Of a stretch of DNA of 5,088 bases, positions 1-4,578 are shown piece after piece. Each line of letters begins with the position of its first letter. The stretch's first letter is position 1. The notes beneath the pieces were generated by a model, which saw nothing but the letters and a program-made list of their open reading frames with translations, was not told the DNA's origin and searched no databases. This DNA is from Pseudomonadota bacterium (GTDB lineage: Bacteria > Pseudomonadota > Gammaproteobacteria > Acidiferrobacterales > UBA6901), in contig JAJYEK010000232.1 in the NCBI GenBank assembly GCA_021785795.1, positions 1 to 5,088 of the forward strand, given 5' to 3'. Both the position numbers and the translations under genes were made by a program.

Positions 1-186
1 ATCAACGCCCGGGTCTGCCGGCACCGCCGGGAACCGATGGCCGCCGGTCCAGGTCCTGACGGCTTGCGACTGGCCGGCCAACCCGGCCACCCGGGCACCG
101 GCCCGCAGCTCGGGATCCGCGAGGGGAATACACCCTGGATCAGGTATTTTGCGACCGGCCGGGACGATAAGGATAGCTTCGGACAT
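1..186 (-). CDS. Possible partial protein of unknown function (N-terminal 62 residues, runs off the left edge)
   Basis: On the minus strand an ATG at 186-184 opens a frame that stays open to the window edge. It begins MSEAILIVPAGRKIPDPG and continues with Pro, Gly and Ala-rich sequence. I do not recognise the family. In favour: an AT-rich, promoter-like patch lies directly in front of the ATG. Against: there is no Shine-Dalgarno before it, third-position GC is only about 70 percent against well over 80 percent in the confident genes, and plus-strand frames are also open across the same bases (one ends at TGA 193-195). It could be a real gene start, the tail of a plus-strand gene, or non-coding. 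Sequence to the left would settle it. Confidence 0.25.
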   Translation of the reverse strand, partial: MSEAILIVPAGRKIPDPGCIPLADPELRAGARVAGLAGQSQAVRTWTGGHRFPAVPADPGVD

Positions 187-194
187 TTAGACTG

Positions 195-206
195 AATATA
201 ATTTTA
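195..206. promoter_or_regulatory. AT-rich promoter patch with back-to-back -10 elements
   Basis: On the plus strand a perfect TATAAT sits at 197-202. On the minus strand TATATT (200-195) and TAAAAT (206-201) overlap it. For the minus direction a CTGACA -35-like hexamer lies at 227-222, 15 bases from TAAAAT (short) or 21 from TATATT (long). No good -35 precedes the plus-strand box. The surrounding patch is clearly more AT-rich than the rest of the window. It could drive the left-edge minus ORF, a long leader into the cytochrome genes, or both. Confidence 0.4.
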
Positions 207-456
207 GACGGCATTCATTTTTGTCAGGCTCCTCGGCAGGGATGCATGGACCACCGAACAAACGAGGAGGGGCCAGGGAGGCATTTTCCCGGGGGAGCGG
301 AAGTCGGGTGGCCGCACGGCCTGCGGCGAGGCGCCCCGCGGAGCCGGTTGGAAGTCGTACGTGGTTCCGCACCGATTCTTGCCAGGTTGGAAGAAGGGAA
401 TGGCCGGCGCCCGCCCGCACGGCCTGTGAAACGAGCGCGTGGAACACGTGCCGGAA
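207..456 (+). other. Non-coding leader or spacer before the cytochrome genes, purine-rich with short repeats
   Basis: No convincing gene lies between the AT-rich patch and the first cytochrome. The ORFs here in several frames have Arg, Pro and Gly-rich translations typical of shadow frames. Short direct repeats are visible: CCGCACGGCCTG at 312-323 and 415-426, GGTTGGAAG at 346-354 and 385-393, GGAAGTCG at 299-306 and 350-357, and CCGCAC again at 367-372. The trinucleotide GGA occurs 13 times from 240 to 476. It may be the 5' leader of the cytochrome mRNA if the TATAAT at 197-202 is active, an independent small RNA, or plain spacer. Confidence 0.4.
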
Positions 457-485
457 TGAACCGTTACACACCCGGAAATTATAGA
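457..485 (+). promoter_or_regulatory. Candidate weak sigma-70 promoter for the cytochrome c pair
   Basis: TGAACC (457-462, 3 of 6 matches to the -35) and TATAGA (480-485, 4 of 6 to the -10) are separated by 17 bases. They lie in a local AT-rich stretch about 50 bases before the first cytochrome start. A FNR-like but imperfect dyad, TTGAC-GACG-ATAAG, follows at 488-501. I regard neither as secure, because the matches are modest. Confidence 0.3.
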
Positions 486-532
486 TATTGACGACGATAA
501 GCAACAGCACTTTCAGTCAGGAGCGAAGAAGA

Positions 533-871
533 ATGTTCAAACACAGCCTGTGCGGTTTAATAACATGCGGTATCCTGGTCGCCGTCTCGGGGGCGGCGTT
601 CGCCGCCGGCAATCCGATTGCCGGCAAGGCCAAAGCCTTTGACTGTTCCGGGTGCCACGCCGTGGCCGGATACCGGTACCTGTATCCCTCCAACAGGGTG
701 CCGAAACTCGGCGGCCAGCACGCGGCCTACATCGTGAACGCGCTCAAGGAATACAAGTCGGGAGCGCGTCCCAATCCTACGATGCATGCCAACGCTTCAA
801 CCCTCAGCACCCAGGACATGCAGGACATCGCCGCATTCTTCGCCAGCCAGAAAGGCCAATCCGGCAAGTAA
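533..871 (+). CDS. Secreted monohaem class I cytochrome c (c553/c4-half type), first of a tandem pair
   Basis: This is a small periplasmic electron carrier of 112 residues. An N-terminal signal peptide (basic MFKH, hydrophobic residues 6-22, likely AFA cleavage after residue 24) directs export. The mature domain has one covalent haem site, C38-S-G-C41-H42, in which H42 is the proximal ligand. M84 in the PTMHA segment is the likely distal ligand. The C-terminal LSTQDMQDIAAFFASQKG helix is typical of the c553/c4 fold. Between haem site and helix lies a YRYLYPSNRVPKLGGQ loop, a few residues longer than in the downstream paralogue. I chose ATG 533 because AGGAG at 519-523 is 9 bases upstream and the signal peptide begins there; an in-frame TTG at 488 would add 15 polar residues. 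The redox partner cannot be read from the sequence. Family call is firm; exact subtype is not. Confidence 0.93.
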   Translation: MFKHSLCGLITCGILVAVSGAAFAAGNPIAGKAKAFDCSGCHAVAGYRYLYPSNRVPKLGGQHAAYIVNALKEYKSGARPNPTMHANASTLSTQDMQDIAAFFASQKGQSGK

Positions 872-884
872 CAGCCCGAGGAAC

Positions 885-1235
885 ATGATCGTGATCAGAA
901 CAGCAATTATAATGACGGTAGCGGGCGCACTCGCCCTCGCTTCAGCAAACGTGCTTGCCGAAGGCAATGCCGCGGCCGGAAAGGTGAAATCGGCGGTGTG
1001 CCAGAGCTGTCATGGCGTCGACGGCAACAGCACCAATCCCGAGTTTCCCCGACTCGCCGGCCAGTTCCCGGACTATCTCATCCACGCATTGAAGCAATAC
1101 AAATCCGGAGCGCGCAAGAATGCCATCATGAATGCATTTGCCGCGCATCTGTCGACCCAGGACATGGAGGACATTGCTGCCTACTTCTCCAGCCAGAAGG
1201 GGCTGAAGGTATTGCGTTACACTATGCCCAAGTAA
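885..1235 (+). CDS. Secreted monohaem class I cytochrome c (c553/c4-half type), second of a tandem pair
   Basis: This is a 116-residue paralogue of the preceding gene, 13 bases downstream and surely co-transcribed. A signal peptide spans residues 1-25 (likely cleavage after NVLA). The haem site is C39-Q-S-C42-H43, and M82 (NAIMNAF) is the probable sixth ligand. Over the 38 residues from LKQYKSGAR to FSSQKG, 27 are identical to the upstream protein, which indicates local duplication. After the shared SQKG it has an extra tail, LKVLRYTMPK. The start is slightly uncertain: GAGGA at 878-882 is only 2 bases from ATG 885 but 8 bases from an in-frame GTG at 891, and ATG 912 would leave a very short signal peptide. 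It probably carries electrons in the periplasm, possibly with its neighbour, to a terminal oxidase or reductase not in this window. Confidence 0.93.
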   Translation: MIVIRTAIIMTVAGALALASANVLAEGNAAAGKVKSAVCQSCHGVDGNSTNPEFPRLAGQFPDYLIHALKQYKSGARKNAIMNAFAAHLSTQDMEDIAAYFSSQKGLKVLRYTMPK

Positions 1236-1259
1236 GCCACGCCGCCTTCTCCCCGGGCT

Positions 1260-1282
1260 CCGGACAGGGATGTCCTGTCCGG
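1260..1282 (+). terminator. Perfect 9-bp hairpin just after the cytochrome operon (terminator-like, no T tract)
   Basis: CCGGACAGG (1260-1268) and CCTGTCCGG (1274-1282) form a perfect 9-bp stem with a 5-base GATGT loop, 24 bases after the second cytochrome stop. No run of T follows, so it is not a classical intrinsic terminator. It may protect the mRNA 3' end, act with Rho, or be a protein-binding dyad. The stem is seen directly; the role is inferred. Confidence 0.5.
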
Positions 1283-1360
1283 TACCCAGGCTTCCCTCGA
1301 TCGGAACCCGGCCGGAGTCCGCCGACACCCGGCCCGTGGCGGTTCCCGGGGTCCTCAGGG

Positions 1361-1391
1361 TCCCGCCGCCGGTCGTTCCTGCCGGGCGGGA
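1361..1391. other. GC-rich bulged hairpin in the cytochrome-cbpA gap
   Basis: TCCCGC (1361-1366) pairs with GCGGGA (1386-1391). After a 2-base bulge, CCGG (1369-1372) pairs with CCGG (1382-1385) around a 9-base loop. It lies upstream of the predicted cbpA promoter, so it would be outside the cbpA transcript and could belong to the 3' end of cytochrome read-through. At this GC content chance pairing is possible. Confidence 0.3.
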
Positions 1392-1439
1392 TCGCCGTGT
1401 GGCGCGCCAGCGCACCGCGAAGCTCTGTGCGGCCTGCAT

Positions 1440-1469
1440 CTTGAAGCATTGCTCCGCAACCCTCATAGT
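1440..1469 (+). promoter_or_regulatory. Heat-shock (sigma-32-like) promoter for cbpA-cbpM
   Basis: CTTGAAG (1440-1446) matches the sigma-32 -35 consensus CTTGAAA in 6 of 7 positions. After 14 bases, CCTCAT (1461-1466) matches the CCCCAT -10 core in 5 of 6, and the next bases AGT keep the T seen in CCCCATNT. Both motif and spacing fit a heat-shock promoter. The same bases also read as a fair sigma-70 promoter: TTGAAG, 17 bases, CATAGT. Transcription would start near 1473, leaving a leader of about 40 bases before the cbpA ATG. Confidence 0.6.
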
Positions 1470-1515
1470 TCTGGCAATCAGCGCCATCGAAAGCGCGTCG
1501 GGACCCGGTCGATCG

Positions 1516-2466
1516 ATGAAATTCAAGGACTACTACAAGATCATGGGGCTCTCGCGTGACGCCAGCGCCGACGAGATCAAGCGAGCCTATCGCAAACTCG
1601 CACGCAAGTATCACCCCGATGTGAGCAAGGAACCTCAGGCCGAGGAACGCTTTAAGGAGCTTGGCGAGGCCTACGAGGTGCTGCGCGACACAGAGAAGCG
1701 TGCTGCCTACGATCACCTTGGCGCTTCCTGGCAGCCGGGACAGGATTTCACCCCGCCACCGAACTGGCAGGGGGGCGGGTTCGAGTTCCACCAGGGCGCT
1801 GGCGACCCCGCGGCGAACCATCATTTCAGCGACTTCTTCGAATCCCTCTTCGGGCACGCATTTCACGCTGGAGCCGGGGCAACGGGCGCCGGCCCGCGCA
1901 CGCGCGGGCAGGACCAGCATTCCAAAATCACGATCAGCCTCGATGACGCCTACCACGGCGCGACGCGCATCATTCAGCTGGCTGTGCCGGAATGGGATGC
2001 CACGGGCAGCAGGGTCATGCGCAATCACGCACTCCAGGTCCAGATCCCGCACGGCGTCGTTCAGGGACAGCAGATACGCCTTGCCGGACAGGGCGCTGCG
2101 GGGGCGGGCGGCGGCCCGCGCGGAGACCTTTACCTCGAGGTCCAGTTACAGCCCCATCCGCTTTTCAAGTCCGAAGGGCACGACATCTACCTCAATCTGC
2201 CGCTCACCCCCTGGGAGGCGGCACTCGGGGCCCAGCTCACGGTACCCACACTCGGCGGCAATGTCGAAGTCAAGATCCCTGCCGGTTCGCAGTCCGGGCA
2301 GAAACTGCGGCTCAAGGGACGCGGCCTGGGCAGCAAGACCCGCGGAGATCAGTACATCGTGCTCCAGATCGTGGCGCCACCGGCGATGACTCCGGCCGCC
2401 AGAGAGTTCTATGAGCGGATGTCACGGGAACTGCCGTTCAATCCGCGCAGCCACATGGGGGTTTAA
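1516..2466 (+). CDS. cbpA: Curved DNA-binding protein CbpA, DnaJ-class co-chaperone
   Basis: This is a 316-residue, cytoplasmic type II J-protein. Residues 1-68 are the J domain (KDYYKIMGLSRDAS...), with the HPD motif at 33-35 that stimulates Hsp70 (DnaK) ATPase. A Gly/Phe-rich linker covers about 70-130, including DFFESLFG at 106-113. Two beta-rich C-terminal domains (about 135-212 and 213-292) bind substrate; VQIPHGV and GDLYLEVQLQPHPLF are typical family blocks, and the second repeats the theme with VKIPAGSQSGQKLRLKG. There is no CxxCxGxG zinc finger, which separates it from DnaJ. Length is close to E. coli CbpA (306). ATG 1516 is chosen because homology starts there; the frame stays open upstream, but that sequence is not protein-like. 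No strong Shine-Dalgarno is visible (GGGA at 1500-1503 is 12 bases away). In E. coli CbpA also binds curved DNA. Confidence 0.95.
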   Translation: MKFKDYYKIMGLSRDASADEIKRAYRKLARKYHPDVSKEPQAEERFKELGEAYEVLRDTEKRAAYDHLGASWQPGQDFTPPPNWQGGGFEFHQGAGDPAANHHFSDFFESLFGHAFHAGAGATGAGPRTRGQDQHSKITISLDDAYHGATRIIQLAVPEWDATGSRVMRNHALQVQIPHGVVQGQQIRLAGQGAAGAGGGPRGDLYLEVQLQPHPLFKSEGHDIYLNLPLTPWEAALGAQLTVPTLGGNVEVKIPAGSQSGQKLRLKGRGLGSKTRGDQYIVLQIVAPPAMTPAAREFYERMSRELPFNPRSHMGV

Positions 2467-2467
2467 G

Positions 2468-2797
2468 GTGCCAGACAAGACCGTGACGATCACCGCCACC
2501 GTGCTCGACGAAGACGTGATGCTCTCCGTCGACCAGCTTTGCGCGTCGCTCGGGCTGGAGCCGGATGATCTCATTGCATACGTGCAGGAAGGTCTGGTGG
2601 AGCCGCGCGGTACAGGCCCGCAGACCTGGAAGTTTCCCGGTCCGGCGCTGAAGCGCCTGCACACCGCGTTGCGACTTGGGCGGGAACTCGAGATCGACTT
2701 TGCCGGCACCATCCTGGCCGTTGACCTGCTGGAGGAGATCGAACGTCTGCGTGCGCGGGTGCGCGCGCTCGAACAACTGCTGGGCGAGACGCGCTAG
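2468..2797 (+). CDS. cbpM: Chaperone modulator CbpM (MerR-like HTH), CbpA inhibitor
   Basis: This is a 109-residue protein. In E. coli CbpM binds the J domain of CbpA and blocks both its co-chaperone and DNA-binding activity. Residues about 18-58 form a MerR-like helix-turn-helix (SVDQLCASLGLEPDDLIAYV, then GLVEPRG and TWKFPGPAL). RLGRELEIDFAG (69-80) is a strong family block, and 85-106 is a Leu/Glu/Arg-rich coiled coil. The start is GTG 2468, one base after the cbpA TAA, with a GGGGG ribosome-binding site at 2457-2461 inside the cbpA tail. An in-frame ATG at 2411 would add 19 residues overlapping cbpA and absent from the family. The arrangement indicates translational coupling, which would keep inhibitor and target in proportion. 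Confidence 0.93.
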   Translation: MPDKTVTITATVLDEDVMLSVDQLCASLGLEPDDLIAYVQEGLVEPRGTGPQTWKFPGPALKRLHTALRLGRELEIDFAGTILAVDLLEEIERLRARVRALEQLLGETR

Positions 2798-2946
2798 CAC
2801 GCCGCGGCATCCGGTCCGCTACGCCTGCGCCGCCCGCCCGACCGGTGGAATCCGCTCACTGCCGGAGCCTGTCGGGGCGTACCTCAAGCTTGCACATCGC
2901 CGCCCCGTTGTTCACACTGGAATGCAACAGAACCGGAATTACATCG

Positions 2947-2981
2947 CTCACCGTGGGTGAGGCTGCCTGCAGGAGGCCTCA
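2947..2981 (+). promoter_or_regulatory. Two mutually exclusive hairpins over a strong ribosome-binding site
   Basis: CTCACC (2947-2952) can pair with GGTGAG (2956-2961) around a 3-base loop. Alternatively TGAGGC (2958-2963) can pair with GCCTCA (2976-2981), enclosing most of the AGGAGG Shine-Dalgarno (2971-2976) and the first base of the ATG at 2981. The two stems share TGAG, so only one can form. That is the geometry of a translational switch, though the stems are only 6 bp and could be coincidental. Confidence 0.3.
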
Positions 2982-3211
2982 TGCGTTTCGGTGAAGGCGA
3001 CGCTGTCAACGTATCGATCCACGTTCGCGCGCGCCAGTGCTGTCCGGGCATCAGGTTTCATGAAGAAACGCTGAGCCGGGCAGCGCGTCAGTCCGGTGTC
3101 CCACGCGACGATCGGGGTCGACTCCGTGGCCGCGACGCCGCTGCGCGACTGGCGGACGCGGTGCTGAAGGAGCGCCGGGCAGGGCCTGCCCCTCCTCCGG
3201 TATCGCGCTGA
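2981..3211 (+). CDS. Possible small protein of unknown function, 76 residues
   Basis: ATG 2981 is preceded by a perfect AGGAGG at 2971-2976, 4 bases away, the best Shine-Dalgarno in the window. The product (MRFGEGDAVNVSIHVRARQ...) is Arg-rich and basic, has a CC pair at residues 20-21 and a Pro-rich tail, and shows no signal peptide or membrane segment. I do not recognise it. Third-position GC is only about 67 percent, much lower than in cbpM, and strong hairpins run through it. It may be a real small gene, a leader peptide, or chance. Confidence 0.25.
   Translation: MRFGEGDAVNVSIHVRARQCCPGIRFHEETLSRAARQSGVPRDDRGRLRGRDAAARLADAVLKERRAGPAPPPVSR
3037..3086 (+). ncRNA. Nested stem-loop, candidate structured RNA element
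   Basis: GTGCTGTCCGG (3037-3047) pairs with CCGGGCAGCGC (3076-3086) over 11 bp. Inside its 28-base loop, GTTTC (3055-3059) pairs with GAAAC (3065-3069) around ATGAA. Two of the 11 outer pairs are G-U wobbles on the plus strand; the minus-strand transcript would have A-C mismatches there. If it is an RNA structure it is therefore a plus-strand one. Pairing is seen directly; function is unknown. Confidence 0.35.
3101..3129 (+). other. Bulged hairpin
   Basis: CCACG (3101-3105) pairs with CGTGG (3125-3129), and CGAC (3106-3109) pairs with GTCG (3117-3120), with a 4-base bulge ACTC and a 7-base loop. It follows the nested stem-loop at 3037-3086 by 14 bases. Confidence 0.3.
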
Positions 3212-3256
3212 AACCGGGGTTACCGGAGCGCGCCGTGCGCACCGACCGGTGCACGG
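3177..3256 (+). repeat. Cluster of three adjacent hairpins
   Basis: Three stems lie head to tail. GGGCAG (3177-3182) pairs with CTGCCC (3186-3191), loop 3. CTCCGGTA (3195-3202) pairs with TACCGGAG (3221-3228), 8 bp, perfect, loop 18. CCGTGCGC (3233-3240) pairs with GTGCACGG (3249-3256), 8 bp with one G-U, loop 8. No T tract follows any of them. They could form a Rho-type or processing end, a REP-like element, or part of a longer folded RNA. Confidence 0.4.
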
Positions 3257-3297
3257 TGAGCCGGAAAGCAAGTGCTCGTGTGGCGGATCACTGCAAC

Positions 3298-3313
3298 AGC
3301 CGGACTGCCGGCT
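3298..3313. other. 6-bp hairpin upstream of the transglycosylase promoter
   Basis: AGCCGG (3298-3303) and CCGGCT (3308-3313) form a perfect stem with a 4-base loop. It sits 22 bases before the TATAAT at 3335-3340, overlapping where a -35 would lie, so it could be an operator dyad as easily as the end of the upstream transcript. Confidence 0.3.
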
Positions 3314-3334
3314 CGGCCGGACCCGCCGACAGAC

Positions 3335-3340
3335 TATAAT
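3335..3340 (+). promoter_or_regulatory. TATAAT -10 box, probable transglycosylase promoter
   Basis: A perfect TATAAT stands out in very GC-rich surroundings. No good -35 lies 16-18 bases upstream (CTCGGC or TCGGCC), so an activator or weak basal activity is likely. Transcription would start near 3347 and leave a leader of about 168 bases before the GTG start. I see no other stable structure or gene in that leader. Confidence 0.45.
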
Positions 3341-3514
3341 TCACCTTGATCTGCCGCGTGCCGGCGCACGGTTTGCCGCCCTGGCTACGAGGTGATCGGG
3401 CGGCGCATGCCGCCGTCGTTCCGCGGCTTGCGGACAGGGGATGCGCCGGACCTTTCAGAGCGGGCTATCCTCACCGGGGACAGCCGCACGAAAGCGAATG
3501 CGAGGAAACAGCCG

Positions 3515-4105
3515 GTGTTCCAGCGGATAACGCGTCTCTCCGCCTTATGGGCGGTCATGGCATCACTGGTGCTGGTGGCTCCGGCCCTCGGCGCCAGCCG
3601 GCCGCCGGTGGTCGATCCGGTGCTCAAGGCGCTGCTCAAGAAGGCCGTGAGCGATCCGCGCAGTTTCCGCGACCGATACTCCGCCGAGGTCTGGCTCATG
3701 GACATGTCGCAACGCCTCAAGTCGCGCATCCCCAACGACGCCTTCCGCATGAAGCTGCTCGAGAACGTGCATTACGAGGCCATCCGCGCCGGCCTCAAGC
3801 CGGAACTGGTGCTTTCGGTAATCCAGGTGGAAAGCAATTTTCATCGCTTCGCGATTTCCGCTGCCGGCGCCCGCGGTCTCATGCAGGTGATGCCGTTCTG
3901 GCTCAGGGAAATCGGAAAACCGGGAGACGACCTGTTCCGCGTGCAGACGAATCTTCGCTACGGGTGCACCATCCTCAAGTACTACCTGGACAAGGAGCAT
4001 GGCAACCTGAGCCACGCCCTCGCCCTCTACAACGGCAGCCCGGGCCGGGATCGCTATGTGGCGCAGGTATACCAGGCGTTTCAGAGGAGCTGGTTTTCGC
4101 AATGA
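3515..4105 (+). CDS. Secreted lytic transglycosylase (SLT/goose-lysozyme-like domain)
   Basis: This is a 196-residue periplasmic muramidase-type enzyme that cleaves the MurNAc-GlcNAc bond of peptidoglycan, forming 1,6-anhydroMurNAc ends. A signal peptide covers about 1-27 (QRITR, hydrophobic core, ALGA cleavage). There is no lipobox cysteine, so it is soluble. The catalytic SLT domain spans about 85-190: E106 in VESNF is the acid/base, then AISAAGARGLMQVMP (113-127) and ALALYNGSPGRDRYV (168-182), all hallmarks of family 1 transglycosylases. No LysM or other binding module is present. GTG 3515 is chosen because GAGGA at 3502-3506 is 8 bases upstream and the signal peptide then begins at residue 1. 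An in-frame GTG at 3392 or ATG at 3407 would put 36-41 polar residues before it. It is convergent with the acylphosphatase gene. Confidence 0.92.
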   Translation: MFQRITRLSALWAVMASLVLVAPALGASRPPVVDPVLKALLKKAVSDPRSFRDRYSAEVWLMDMSQRLKSRIPNDAFRMKLLENVHYEAIRAGLKPELVLSVIQVESNFHRFAISAAGARGLMQVMPFWLREIGKPGDDLFRVQTNLRYGCTILKYYLDKEHGNLSHALALYNGSPGRDRYVAQVYQAFQRSWFSQ

Positions 4106-4118
4106 GCAGCTGCCCGCC

Positions 4119-4397
4119 TCAATAGTGGATGTTGAATCCTGCGAACTGCTCGGCCGGCGCCGGAAAGCATGCCACCTCCGTCACCCGGGCCGCGGGAGGA
4201 CCCTGCCACAGCCACGCTTCGAGCTGCCTGAGCTGTTGATCCGCGCCGCAGGCAACCACCTCTACGGTCCCGTCATCCCGGTTTCGCACCCAGCCGCGGA
4301 GTCCGAGGCGCTGTCCCTCGTGCCGGGTTGCGGCGCGGAAGAACACTCCCTGGACCCGGCCCGACACGACAAAGCGCATGCAGGGTGACGATATCAT
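4119..4397 (-). CDS. acyP: Acylphosphatase
   Basis: This is a 92-residue cytosolic enzyme that hydrolyses carboxyl-phosphate bonds such as those of acetyl phosphate or 1,3-bisphosphoglycerate. The full fold is present. GRVQGVFFR (13-21) forms the phosphate-binding loop and ends in the catalytic arginine R21. GWVRNRDDGTVEVVACG (35-51) carries the catalytic asparagine N39. The C-terminal FAGFNIHY strand closes the ferredoxin-like sandwich. Its length equals that usual for the family (about 90). ATG 4397 is preferred on length. ATG 4412 would add five residues and has GAGG about 11 bases upstream; ATG 4379 would trim six residues. It is convergent with the transglycosylase, 13 bases apart, and divergent from the lyase gene. 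Confidence 0.93.
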   Translation of the reverse strand: MISSPCMRFVVSGRVQGVFFRAATRHEGQRLGLRGWVRNRDDGTVEVVACGADQQLRQLEAWLWQGPPAARVTEVACFPAPAEQFAGFNIHY

Positions 4398-4480
4398 TCC
4401 CGCTTCATGCATCAACCAGTTCGCCTCAATATCTGCAGGCGCCCGACAACGACTGCGCCCCGCATCACCGGGCGCCGGCA

Positions 4481-4510
4481 CGGACCCCGGCCAATCGCCT
4501 GAGATATAAT
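4481..4510 (+). promoter_or_regulatory. Promoter with perfect TATAAT for the lyase gene
   Basis: TATAAT lies at 4505-4510, and 18 bases upstream CGGACC (4481-4486) matches the -35 in only 3 of 6 positions. Predicted start is near 4517, giving a leader of about 62 bases to the ATG at 4579. The rest of the 181-base divergent spacer (4398-4578) shows no clear dyad, and I found no convincing minus-strand promoter for the acylphosphatase. Confidence 0.5.
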
Positions 4511-4578
4511 GACGCGCCGACGGATCTCAAGACAACCCGGACCGTTCGCTATCCGCCTATCGCCACCCAGGAGCCGAT

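Larger units (their letters stand above)
2798..3514. other. 717-nt region without a confident gene, hairpin-rich in its second half
   Basis: All frames contain ORFs, but none has recognisable homology or the strong third-position G/C bias of the neighbours. The first 150 bases show nothing clear, and no terminator follows cbpM. From about 2947 to 3313 there are at least eight stem-loops in under 370 bases, listed separately. A TATAAT box at 3335-3340 starts the promoter and leader region of the transglycosylase. The region could be spacer, a decayed gene, or a structured RNA. Confidence 0.5.

Noticed and set aside
446..451. CACGTG palindrome in the cytochrome leader
   Set aside because: A 6-base palindrome alone is expected by chance, and the dyad does not extend.
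187..510. Minus-strand 107-residue ORF opposite the cytochrome leader
   Set aside because: The translation is unlike any family I know, its start overlaps the leader just before the cytochrome start, and no Shine-Dalgarno precedes it. Treated as a shadow frame.
1222..2052. Long minus-strand ORF (276 residues) opposite cbpA
   Set aside because: It is antisense to the clearly homologous CbpA J and C-terminal domains. In GC-rich coding DNA such antisense frames stay open by codon bias alone.
2411..2467. In-frame ATG extension of cbpM into cbpA
   Set aside because: The 19 added residues have no counterpart in CbpM proteins, and GTG 2468 has a ribosome-binding site and the expected start.
2948..3271. 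Minus-strand 107-residue ORF opposite the hairpin region
   Set aside because: No recognisable motif, no clear ribosome-binding site, low codon bias, and it overlaps the stems. Too weak to call.
3362..3377. Sigma-54-like GG-N10-GC element (CGGC...TTTGCC) before the transglycosylase
   Set aside because: It keeps GG, GC and TTGC but misses other consensus positions (first T, A5, G7). Such partial matches are common in GC-rich sequence, and no enhancer site is visible.
3346..4125. Plus-strand 259-residue ORF in another frame of the transglycosylase
   Set aside because: The product is Arg, Gly and Pro-rich and fully overlaps the well-supported transglycosylase frame.
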